A stretch of DNA of 64,000 nucleotides from Hetaerina americana (lineage: Eukaryota > Arthropoda > Insecta > Odonata > Calopterygidae), in the NCBI GenBank assembly GCA_022747635.1, contig JAKTNV010000005.1:82686809-82750808 (forward strand), given 5' to 3'. The notes under the pieces were generated by a model. That model ran no database searches. It was not told the DNA's origin and saw nothing but the letters and a program-made list of their open reading frames with translations. How positions within the stretch are numbered: the stretch's first letter is position 1; the number at the start of each line of letters is the position of its first letter. Made by a program: the position numbers and the translations under genes. This document shows positions 1 through 8,340 of the stretch, one piece after another.

Positions 1-72
<72 letters not shown>
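1..72. repeat. (AT)n microsatellite at window edge
   Basis: Uninterrupted AT dinucleotides run from the first base, so the tract continues outside the window. It is the first of more than a dozen such tracts here. Confidence 0.98.
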
Positions 73-74
<2 letters not shown>

Positions 75-141
75 CTATAATTTTATAGCCAATAATTACG
101 ATAAAGCTAAAAATCAAAAGAGATTTAGGTTATTCGATAGA

Positions 142-167
142 GTATATATATGTATATGTATATATAC

Positions 168-221
<54 letters not shown>
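142..221. repeat. (AT)n microsatellite, left flank of foldback A
   Basis: AT dinucleotides with a few TGTA and TACA interruptions at both ends. It sits about 40 bp left of the foldback at 263-480, which has another (AT)n tract directly on its right side. Confidence 0.97.
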
Positions 222-222
<1 letters not shown>

Positions 223-262
223 CGTCGAAGAAACACGGAAGTGTTGAAGTGTTGAATAAAAA

Positions 263-480
263 ACTTGGACAACTACAAACTATATAAGAACACATAAAAA
301 GAACACTCACACCTTATATCTTAATAATTTCGACGAAATTTAGCTCCATTTTCCTCAGAAGAAAGTTGAATGCTACTGTTTCTTCCGAGGAAGACGGAGG
401 TATATTCCGTCGAAATTATTGAGAAATAACGTGTGAGTGTTCTTTTTATGTGTTCTTTTATTGTTTGTAGCTGTCCAAGT
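263..480. repeat. Foldback element A (long imperfect hairpin)
   Basis: The left arm starting at ACTTGGACAACTACAAAC is the reverse complement, with scattered mismatches, of the right arm ending at GTTTGTAGCTGTCCAAGT. The arms are about 100 bp each and meet near position 372. A shared block, AGAACACTCACAC on the left and GTGTGAGTGTTCT on the right, recurs in foldbacks B and C. There is no ORF and no clear target duplication because both sides run into (AT)n. It is a non-autonomous foldback or MITE-like element; the mobilising enzyme is unknown. Confidence 0.85.
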
Positions 481-483
481 GAG

Positions 484-533
<50 letters not shown>
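484..533. repeat. (AT)n microsatellite, right flank of foldback A
   Basis: Pure AT dinucleotides begin 3 bp after foldback A and end directly at a tRNA-like T-arm. The tract therefore separates two repeat fragments. Confidence 0.97.
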
Positions 534-760
534 CTAGGTCCCGGGTTCGATTCCCGGACAAGGCACTCGGGGCACCTGCAGCTGCACCCAAGCTATGTGA
601 TTTTTTGGGTACTAAGTATTCCTGGGAAACCATAACCGGCACAGGGAAAGGAACTGGCCCCCCTACCCTGATGTGTGAATTTCACTCGCCGTTGGGGTTA
701 GTACTGGGTTAACTCTACCATCACCTACCAAACCGACCTTCGGGTTGATTACTGTGTTTA
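534..760 (+). repeat. tRNA-derived repeat fragment (T-arm and body only)
   Basis: Positions 541-557 form a perfect tRNA T-arm: CCGGG, a TTCGATT loop, then CCCGG, which also matches an RNA polymerase III B box. The 5' half expected of a tRNA head (A box, anticodon arm) is absent; in its place is the (AT)n tract ending at 533. The following 200 bp are more GC-rich than the surroundings and look like a SINE body. The right boundary is approximate. Confidence 0.55.
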
Positions 761-889
761 TGGTTTTTTTTATAAACGTAGTATCACAAATATGTTTATA
801 ATATCGTTTTTCGTACTTAAAATGTTTAACGACACCATTGTCCGTCACAAAAACATCAACATTACTAGACTTAGATTTATAATATTTAG

Positions 890-1082
890 CAACAAACAAT
901 ATAGAAACACATAAAAAGATCACTCACACGTTATTTCTTGATCATTTCAACGGAATTCTGCTCCGTCTTCATCAGAAGATATTACTTCTCTATCTTCCGA
1001 TGAAGACGGAGTAGAATTCCGTCGAAATGTTCAAGAAAGAACGGGCGAGTGATATTTTTATGTGTTTCTATATTGTTTGTTG
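890..1082. repeat. Foldback element B
   Basis: The outer arms are CAACAAACAAT at 890-900 and ATTGTTTGTTG at 1072-1082. They continue inward as imperfect inverted repeats carrying AGAAACACATAAAAAGATCACTCACACG and its complement near 1050, and meet near position 986. The apex contains a smaller hairpin around ATCTTCCGATGAAGACGGAG. It is the same family as foldbacks A and C. An (AT)n tract begins 14 bp to its right. Confidence 0.85.
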
Positions 1083-1095
1083 ATATCCAATTCAT

Positions 1096-1176
<81 letters not shown>
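1096..1176. repeat. (AT)n microsatellite at the 5' edge of the retrotransposon
   Basis: AT dinucleotides with a single TTTA interruption. The retrotransposon's GC-rich 5' end starts on the next base, so the element appears to have inserted in or beside this tract. Confidence 0.97.
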
Positions 1177-1180
<4 letters not shown>

Positions 1181-1467
1181 CCCCGGACTACAACCTTGAC
1201 GTGGTGGAAGGGCTTGTGCGTTCCGATGACCCCTAGAGCTGTGCTGGCGGGAGTGATAATTATTGCTCCTGGTAGGGTCACCCATGCCAGATAGGTCGAA
1301 GGTTAGGAGCCAGACGAAAGGTAGTCCACGCAGCGTCTGTTCCTCAGTGAGGCGGCTGCAATGGCGTCTGACCCCAGTGGGGCGGCCAGTAAGTGATGGT
1401 GTCACGTTAAAAACACTATTGAGGAAGGCAACGGGAAACCACCTCAATTATCATTCCCTAGAAAAAT
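1177..1467 (+). promoter_or_regulatory. 5' UTR and probable internal promoter of the retrotransposon
   Basis: This is a GC-rich leader between the (AT)n tract and the ORF start. It has no ORF continuous with the reverse transcriptase. RTE-type elements transcribe from a promoter inside their 5' end, so this region is the likely site; no specific promoter element is visible to me. Confidence 0.5.
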
Positions 1468-4440
1468 ATGATGGACAATAGAGATATTTTGAGTCCTGGC
1501 AACCACGGGGCTCGGCCCAATCGGCCGTGTGTCGTGCCCGGCAGCGGGGGAGGCAAGGCTTCCGCGGTCGTCATCCCACGAAACCCTTGCAAGGGAAAAC
1601 CAGCAGCAGCAGGACAGAAGACGCAGGAGAAGAAGACCACATTAATTAGAATAGGAACGTGGAATGTTAGGACAATGATGAGGACAGGGAAATTGGAGAA
1701 TGTTAAGCGAGAGATGGAAAGGGGACATATAGATATTTTAGGTCTATGCGAGGTGAGATGGAAAGATAGCGGGGATTACTGGAGTGATAAGTATAGAATA
1801 ATATACAGCGGTGGGGACGAGAGCCAACGAGGGGTTGCCATAGTATTAAATGAAGAGGTAGGAAGAAGCGTAGTCAACATAGAGCAGGTAACGGATAGAA
1901 TATTACTAGTGGAGATAAAAGCAGAACCGACGAACTTAGTTATTATTCAGGTATACATGCCACCGAGCAACCATAAGGAAGAAGAGGTCGATAAGATATA
2001 CGATCAGTTAGAGGACATGATCGCGTGTGTTCCTGCAGGGAAACATTTGATAGTGATGGGGGATTGGAATGCGACGGTAGGCGAAGGAAGAGATGGTGAT
2101 GAGGTGGGCGACTACGGTTTAGGCCCGAGGAATGACCGCGGGGAGAAAGCAGTTGAGTTCTGCAGGAGACAGGGGTTAGTCATCACCAACACTTGGTTTA
2201 GACACCACAAAAGACGCAGATATACATGGAATATGCCAGGTGACTCAGGAAGATATCAGCTAGATTATATCCTGATTAGACACAGGTTTAGGAACAGTGT
2301 GATAAATTCTCACAGCTTCCCGGGAGCGGATGCGGATTCAGACCACAATTTAGTTGTTATGAAATGTAGCGTACGTTTCAAAAAGATAAGGCAGGGGCGG
2401 CGAGTTAGAAAATGGAATGTAGAAGCATTAAATGGGTTGAAAAGGAAGGAATACAAACAGGCGGTAGAGAAAATCATGGAGGATGGTAAAGGGCTTATAA
2501 CTATCGAAGAAAAATGGGTAATGATCAAAAAAGGGTTGTCTAAATCCGCAAAAGACACTATTGGAACCGTGAACGCTAAAAGGACTAGGAAACCATGGAT
2601 CACGGATGAGATGATTACAAAGATGGATGAGCGGCGAAAATGGAAGAATATAAATACAGAATTAGGCAAAATGAAGTACAAAGAATTGAACAATAAATTG
2701 AGGCGGGCAACAAATAAGGCAAAAGACGCATGGTGGAAGACGCAGTGCGAGGATATGGAAAGTCTCCAGAGGAAGGGTGAAATCGGTGCGCTGTACAGCA
2801 AAGTTAAATCGTTATCGGGAAGTAAGAAAGGAAGAGCTATTCTAACAGTTAGAGATAAGGCGGGTAAGGTAATAGTTGACGCAGGAAAGATCCAAGAGAG
2901 ATGGAAGGAGTATATAGAAGAACTGTATAGTAAAGAACTCAGACCAACAAAGTTAGACATTGAAAAAGAAAATGACGTAGAGGAAGATAGCTTAGGTCCA
3001 GGCATACTAGACAATGAGATAGAAAGGGCATTAAGGGAGATGAAACTAAATAAGGCCGTGGGGGTAGATAACATTCCCGTGGAACTTTTAAAATGCGTAG
3101 GAAAATGTGGGAGGAAGAGGCTATATGGGCTGATCCGTAGCATTTATGAGGAGGGAATCTGGCCGGAAGACTTTGTGAGAGCAGTTTTAGTTCCGATTCC
3201 GAAAAAGGTAAAGGCCACGTCATGTGAGGACTATAGGACAATTAGTTTGATATCCCACGCAGCTAAAGTTGTTCTCAGGATCATAAACAAAAGGATAGAG
3301 AGTAGGACAAATGATTACTTAGGGGATTATCAGTTTGGGTTTAGGAAGGGGAGAGGTACGCGTGATGCCATTGCAGTAATGAGATTATTAATCGAGAGGA
3401 ATATAGAACACAACCAGGAGGTATTTGCCTGTTTCGTAGATTTCGAAAAAGCGTTTGATAGAGTGAATTGGGAAAAACTAATGAGTATATTGCAGAAAAT
3501 AGGAATAGATTGGAGGGAAAGGAGGCTAATCCGCAACCTGTACATGTCTCAGACTGCTCAGGTGCGGGTGGGAAACGGGGAGTCAGAATGGGCAGTGTTA
3601 CGAAGGGGTGTAAGGCAGGGCTGCCCATTATCACCGTTGCTGTTCAACCTGTATGCAGAGGAAATGATCAAAGAGGCATGGGAAGAACTAGAGGTAGGAA
3701 TGAAAGTGGGCGGGGAATTCGTAAAATCAGTTAGGTTTGCTGATGACCAAGCTTTAGTTTGTCAGTCAGCCAAGGGGCTGCAAGCATTGCAAGAATTGGA
3801 AATTCAGTGCGACAGGTATGGGATGAGAATCAACATTAATAAAACAAAGGTTATGCGATTTTCTAGAAAGAAAAAGGGCAAGCTTAACATTATAATAGGA
3901 GGGCAAAAACTAGAGCAGGTAGAACAGTTTACGTATATCGGATATGTTTTGGACCAACACGGTCAAAGTAGTAGGGACGTAAGGAGAAGAATTGCGCTAG
4001 GCAAAGAGGCTTTCACAAGGAGGAGGGAGTTGATGACGGGGACGTTGAGTAAGGACATTAAGAAAAGACTCGTAAAAACTTTAATATGGAGCGTAGCTAT
4101 CTACGGCGCGGAAACGTGGTCATTGAAACAGGAGGATAGACGTAGACTGGGGGCTTTGGAAATGTGGGTGTGGAGAAGAATGGAGAAGGTGAAATGGACA
4201 GAGAAGAAAACAAATGAGGAAGTACTTGGTATGGTGGGCGAAGAGAGGGGTTTGTTGGAAGCAATCCTGTGGAGGCAGGGAAAGTGGCTGAAGGGGGTAT
4301 TGACTGGCAGCGGGATGTTGAAGACTGTAATTGAGGGGAGAATGTTAGGCAAACGAGGAAAGGGAAGGAACAGGATAGGGATGTTGGACGGGATGAAGGG
4401 CGGAAGAAAGTACTCAGAGCTAAAGAGGGACCTGATGTAG
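1468..4440 (+). CDS. Retrotransposon endonuclease / reverse transcriptase polyprotein
   Basis: This 990-residue ORF nicks target DNA and copies the element RNA by target-primed reverse transcription. An APE-type endonuclease covers about residues 58-300. Its catalytic positions are visible: TWNV with N66, E95 in LCEVRW, D199 and N201 in MGDWNATVG, D266 in LDYILI, and D292-H293 in SDHNLVV. A basic, helical linker follows. The reverse transcriptase covers about 525-830, with PIPKK, FGFRKGRGT, D658 in FVDFEKAFDR, RQGCPLSPLLFN and the FADD box at 757-760. The C-terminal domain contains IYGAETWSL and EMWVWRRM, typical of RTE-type elements, and there is no RNase H or zinc-knuckle motif. No stop or frameshift occurs. 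Two adjacent Met codons (1468, 1471) are possible starts; the first 57 residues are Pro/Gly-rich and poorly conserved, so the exact start is uncertain. Confidence 0.95.
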   Translation: MMDNRDILSPGNHGARPNRPCVVPGSGGGKASAVVIPRNPCKGKPAAAGQKTQEKKTTLIRIGTWNVRTMMRTGKLENVKREMERGHIDILGLCEVRWKDSGDYWSDKYRIIYSGGDESQRGVAIVLNEEVGRSVVNIEQVTDRILLVEIKAEPTNLVIIQVYMPPSNHKEEEVDKIYDQLEDMIACVPAGKHLIVMGDWNATVGEGRDGDEVGDYGLGPRNDRGEKAVEFCRRQGLVITNTWFRHHKRRRYTWNMPGDSGRYQLDYILIRHRFRNSVINSHSFPGADADSDHNLVVMKCSVRFKKIRQGRRVRKWNVEALNGLKRKEYKQAVEKIMEDGKGLITIEEKWVMIKKGLSKSAKDTIGTVNAKRTRKPWITDEMITKMDERRKWKNINTELGKMKYKELNNKLRRATNKAKDAWWKTQCEDMESLQRKGEIGALYSKVKSLSGSKKGRAILTVRDKAGKVIVDAGKIQERWKEYIEELYSKELRPTKLDIEKENDVEEDSLGPGILDNEIERALREMKLNKAVGVDNIPVELLKCVGKCGRKRLYGLIRSIYEEGIWPEDFVRAVLVPIPKKVKATSCEDYRTISLISHAAKVVLRIINKRIESRTNDYLGDYQFGFRKGRGTRDAIAVMRLLIERNIEHNQEVFACFVDFEKAFDRVNWEKLMSILQKIGIDWRERRLIRNLYMSQTAQVRVGNGESEWAVLRRGVRQGCPLSPLLFNLYAEEMIKEAWEELEVGMKVGGEFVKSVRFADDQALVCQSAKGLQALQELEIQCDRYGMRININKTKVMRFSRKKKGKLNIIIGGQKLEQVEQFTYIGYVLDQHGQSSRDVRRRIALGKEAFTRRRELMTGTLSKDIKKRLVKTLIWSVAIYGAETWSLKQEDRRRLGALEMWVWRRMEKVKWTEKKTNEEVLGMVGEERGLLEAILWRQGKWLKGVLTGSGMLKTVIEGRMLGKRGKGRNRIGMLDGMKGGRKYSELKRDLM

Positions 4441-4538
4441 AGTAGGATGTTGTGTTTTGCTAGGGGTCACAAATTATTGAATTAGTAATTATGTCCATCC
4501 AAAAACCTACCTTAACCGGTAGATTACCTTAAAAAAAA
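4441..4538 (+). promoter_or_regulatory. Retrotransposon 3' UTR with terminal stem-loop
   Basis: It starts right after the TAG stop. Near its end CTACC (4507-4511) and GGTAG (4518-4522) can pair around a 6-base loop, just before ATTACCTT and the A8 tail. The same stem-loop is unchanged in the truncated copy near 56.57 kb, which suggests it is the feature the reverse transcriptase recognises. That role is inferred. Confidence 0.65.
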
Positions 4539-4551
4539 TATATATATATAT
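4538..4551. repeat. Short (AT)n tract at retrotransposon 3' end
   Basis: About seven AT units directly follow the A8 tail. They could be remnant target sequence or part of the tail. Confidence 0.85.
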
Positions 4552-4610
4552 GCTTTCATAGACGTAACACGGAAGTGCCGAATAGTGCAATGCACAGTAA
4601 CACATAATAT

Positions 4611-4776
4611 AGAAACACAAAAAAAGAGACCACTCACACGTATTTTCTTGATATTTCGACGGAAACAATCCGTCTTCCTCTGAAGATATAGAAGTAATAT
4701 CTTCTGATGAAGACGGAGCAGAATTCCGTTGAAATGATCAAGAAATAACGTGTGAGTGATCTTTTTATGTGTTTCT
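4611..4776. repeat. Foldback element C
   Basis: The outer arms are AGAAACACA at 4611-4619 and TGTGTTTCT at 4768-4776. Inward they share CCACTCACACG / CGTGTGAGTG and a CCGTCTTC / GAAGACGG pair, meeting near 4694. The left shoulder (AACACGGAAGTG near 4566) also occurs left of foldback A near 231, which supports a common ancestor longer than the hairpin. (AT)n begins 4 bp to the right. Confidence 0.85.

Positions 4777-4779
<3 letters not shown>

Positions 4780-4843
<64 letters not shown>
4780..4843. repeat. (AT)n microsatellite between foldbacks C and D
   Basis: Pure AT dinucleotides that lie directly between two different foldback elements. Confidence 0.97.
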
Positions 4844-4845
<2 letters not shown>

Positions 4846-4970
4846 GGGCTGACACAACATAACACAAATAGAAAAGAATAGACACATATAAAAGAACAAT
4901 TTACCGTGTAAGTGTTCTTTTATATGTGTCTATTCTTTTCTATTTGTGTTATGTTGTGTCAGCCCATTAT
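4841..4970. repeat. Foldback element D: perfect 58-bp inverted repeat
   Basis: Positions 4841-4898 are the exact reverse complement of 4913-4970, base for base, leaving a 14-base loop (4899-4912). The loop-proximal arm carries AAGTGTTCTTTTATATGTGT, resembling the GTGTGAGTGTTCTTTTTATGTGT block of foldbacks A-C. On the right a further 34 bp of unpaired sequence leads into another (AT)n tract. A perfect arm pair implies recent formation or ongoing correction between arms. Confidence 0.95.
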
Positions 4971-5003
4971 TGTGCCGCTCGTATGAGTTTTTCTGGACAA
5001 TCG

Positions 5004-5004
<1 letters not shown>

Positions 5005-5058
<54 letters not shown>
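5005..5058. repeat. (AT)n microsatellite right of foldback D
   Basis: AT dinucleotides ending at ACAATATCC. This is the right border of the repeat cluster. Confidence 0.97.
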
Positions 5059-5062
<4 letters not shown>

Positions 5063-5945
5063 ATCCATAAATACACACATATACATATATTGAACCTTAG
5101 CAATATCTAGTAAAACTGAATGCGGATCTCAAATATGGTATACTCCCTGCTCAAGCATGGATTGCGCGGAGAAATACGATTCCTGATATCCTCGTCGGCC
5201 GAGGAGCGAATGATCGTATCTCATCTGCATTCGCGGAACAGCCCCAAAATATTTTAAAGAACATGTGAGCGAGTGCAAGGGAGTTTTGGGATACAAGACA
5301 AGGAGCTGTCAACTGGAGTATAATTTTTTACTTTATTTCTTCTCTCTATTCACCTAATTGCCAACTTCGCAATAGAAACACGAATCTTGATTTTCATCTC
5401 TTCTATCAACGCTCTTTTGCACAAGGCTTCATTACGTGACTTTCCGACCAAGTGTGAAACTGAATTTTCTTCGTCACGAATAATATCTTAGGATTGATAC
5501 TCACGGAAACGTTTTATTTAGCATTCAAGCGTTCGTCTCTTTAGTGGACTTAATTTATGATTTCGTCAGTTTTGCGTCGCTTTACATGTCGTTGAATATA
5601 TATTAAGGATTCCTGATAATTTACCTAGTTTTTTTTAATGCCATGTAATAATGCTTATTGGTCATTTAAATTTCCAATGTTCTCAGCATGGACGAAGTTT
5701 AGTCTTAGAATCAAGGAACCTTTTATCATTAAATCAATAATAAGCTAGGATGCAAGCCTCAAGCGTAGTTCGACCACTACTGGTCTGCTCCCACGCCACA
5801 ATATCCTCCTGTCCAGGAGAGTTCCGTCAAGTAAACTCCCGTGACCCAAAGGCTCCTCCGTATAGGTCGATTCCACGGGCAGTAATGACTTAAATCTCTC
5901 CCTCGTCAAGGGGCACGAGTCCACAACGTCTCTTGAGATTGTATC
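5059..5945. other. Non-genic sequence with a small hairpin
   Basis: No recognisable gene. A short hairpin lies at 5174-5219: ATACGAT pairs with ATCGTAT, with an inner CCTCG/CGAGG stem. The remainder is unrecognised AT-rich DNA. Confidence 0.5.
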
Positions 5946-6320
5946 CCATCATTCTCTCGTTCTTGACAGGTTTCCCATCCGCAGCAGAGCGACGTTTCTC
6001 GGCGGAAAGAGAGCGCTTTTCTGGTCCCCCCGCCCCTCCAACCCCCAAATCTCCCATTCCTCTCTTTCACCCTCGCCCCCTTCCGTCGAAAGGAACGTCG
6101 CCAACCTGCCTCAATCCCCACGACCCACTTCGCTACCACTCCGTCCCCCCGCGACTCCCTCCGCCACTTTGTGAAGAGCAAGTTCCCTCTCGCAGCCCCC
6201 CACCACGGCCCACACGCCCCGCAAATTCTCTATCCTCCCGTCTCTCCCGCTCCCTCTCAACCCACCCATTCGCTCCATCTTCTCCTTCAGAGCGCTGAAA
6301 AAGGGGAAGCCGACCACCGC
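5946..6320. other. GC-rich, pyrimidine-biased block
   Basis: The plus strand is dominated by C and T (runs such as CCCCCCGCCCCTCC) with frequent CpG, in contrast with AT-rich flanks. ORFs across it are Pro/Ser/Arg-rich in every open frame, which is what composition alone produces. I see no domain. It could be a CpG-rich regulatory region or an old repeat. Confidence 0.5.
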
Positions 6321-7559
6321 CCGAACTGCCCTACCACACGGTATCTCACCCAATATGGTTTCCAACTTATAAGCATCTATTGTCCGATAGATTGAAACAC
6401 CGAAAACCATAGAGTGAACAGAGGCTGCGTGGAACACAAAAAAAAATATTTCCTCGTTTCATACCGCACTTTGTGGCTGATGAAAATAATTCAAAAACGA
6501 ATTAGGCGAAATTTGGTTTTTAACGGTGTGGTTTTACACAATTTTAACAATGCCCAAGTGTTTGCCTTTGTTATAGTGGCATAGTGATGTAGGTATTGTT
6601 ATGTTGCCTATCGATTTTTCAGGTTCCATTGCTAAAAAATCAGTTAGTTTCCATATGATCAGATGCACTATATAGTAATATTTTCCATATCTCCTGATAG
6701 AGCCCATGGAAAATATGATAGTTGAAGAAGAGGATGAAGTAGAAGTACACGAGCTGATACGCATGCACCTCAACCTTTAAGCGCCTTAAAAACTCAATTT
6801 TCAAGGAATATGCTTATTATGAAGCTATGTACTATTTATTTATTGCTCTAATTGTTTTCAAGTTTTGTAGTAATTGAGTTGCATAGTATATGAGAGTTTA
6901 TTATTTTTCCGAATTCATAGCCCGTCATATTGGATATTCAAATGTGACAGACGGTACTTAATTAAGTCGAGAAGACACTCATCCAACCGTTCATTAGCAT
7001 TTGTGTTTTTTTTAAGTAGTTCCATGAAAGTAGGCGTAAGTAGGGTATGGTAAGGAGAATGAGGTAGCAGAAATTAAGTAGTAAATAATGGTGGATTTCA
7101 AGTTTTTATTTCTGAGGGATTCCTTTACTGTAATATTCCCGATCTGTGCTCGCTTGAATTTTCGAAGGCCGCGGGAGACTTCCCTGGTATTCAGCCCGTT
7201 TAGATTATCGGGTCTTCTTTGGTGCGCCTAGATGTTATTTGGTGCTATTGGACCATCAGTGCTGCTGTCACAGATCCTTAGTTTGCCATAGGATTTGTAT
7301 AAACATTGACTTTCGTTAATGGAAAATTCATTGAGAACTACAGACTAACCTGGGGACACAACTTAGGCAAATAGGGTATCATTGTGTTGTCAAAAATATT
7401 TATTTTAAATATTTCGAATCTCTTAAAGTCGGTAGTTCTTCAAGACCTGCGGCAGCGGGCGGCAAAGTTCTGCGTGGTCCAGTCCGTGTTTGACTGACTC
7501 CATTTAAAATACGATTCCGTACTTAATTACAAAAGGAGGTTAGCGGTGGGGTTTCGAGA
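6321..7559. other. AT-rich intergenic sequence
   Basis: No ORF with a recognisable domain, no tandem repeat and no inverted repeat stands out. Confidence 0.5.
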
Positions 7560-8340
7560 TTCGTCATGCGGTCGAAATGTCCACCACTCGGCTCCTTCTG
7601 GAAATGCAGAACTTCTCCGCGCGAGTGGATTACGTAGGCACCGACGTTTGGCCGAAACTTTTGAGCGGGTCCCCTCGTGGTGGCCGCGCGCGACCCACTG
7701 ACCTTTCCCATGCCCTCACTCACTCCCGCACACATCCCCTTCGAACCCCCCACACCACCTCTCCCACTGCCCCCTACTGCCGTCTGTTTGAATCACCACA
7801 CCCACTCACACTCATCATCCCCTTCCCCCCCCCTATGGTTTGCTAGAAAAATACCCTTCCCCCTTCAGTTCCTCTGACGAGAGTGCTTTTGTTTAACTTG
7901 CAAGCCACGCGCCCTCTCCCTCCCTCCCGGAGTTCCTTATTCTTCCGCCCCCGCATCCCCGCCCCACCTTCCACCTCTCCTGCGTGCCCTCTCCCTACAA
8001 ATGAACAGCCTCCGTTGCCGCCCGCCGGCTCGGCTTCCCGATATTTGCTCCCGCGGCAATATTATGGGAGGAGGTTTTGGATAAAGGGCGTGTATGAGCG
8101 GGTGTGGGACGGAATCGGGGAAGTAGAGTGCGGAAGGGAAGACTGTGGAGTGTGTATGTGTGTATGCACGTCTGCTCTTTGGACCCTGCTACCGGTGCCT
8201 TTCGGACGACGACCCCACGGCCTTTCCAGGCCCGTCGCCACCTCACCATCCACTCAGTGAAGCCTCTTTTGCGGAGGAACTTCACCCAGGTCTCGATCCT
8301 CCCTTGTGCCTAGTGCCTACTTTCGCAAAGTGAACGCTTT
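7560..8340. other. GC-rich, pyrimidine-biased block
   Basis: The first part (to about 8040) is C/T-rich on the plus strand and the middle (8065-8165) is G-rich, followed by a mixed GC-rich stretch. Several short overlapping ORFs exist in both strands, all low complexity. No protein family is recognised. Confidence 0.5.

Larger units (their letters stand above)
1177..4538 (+). mobile_element. Full-length RTE-type non-LTR retrotransposon
   Basis: This 3.36-kb element has a GC-rich 5' UTR of about 290 bp, one long ORF, a very short 3' UTR of 98 bp and an A8 tail at 4531-4538. A single endonuclease plus reverse transcriptase ORF, a length of about 3.3 kb and a tiny 3' UTR fit the RTE clade; clade assignment needs a tree. 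Both ends abut (AT)n, 81 bp at the 5' side and 14 bp at the 3' side, so no unambiguous target duplication can be read. A 5'-truncated relative at 56,486-56,594 independently defines the same 3' end. With its ORF open throughout, this copy could be recently active. Confidence 0.9.

Noticed and set aside
2310..3143. 277-codon minus-strand ORF inside the retrotransposon
   Set aside because: It is the antisense shadow of the endonuclease-reverse transcriptase frame.
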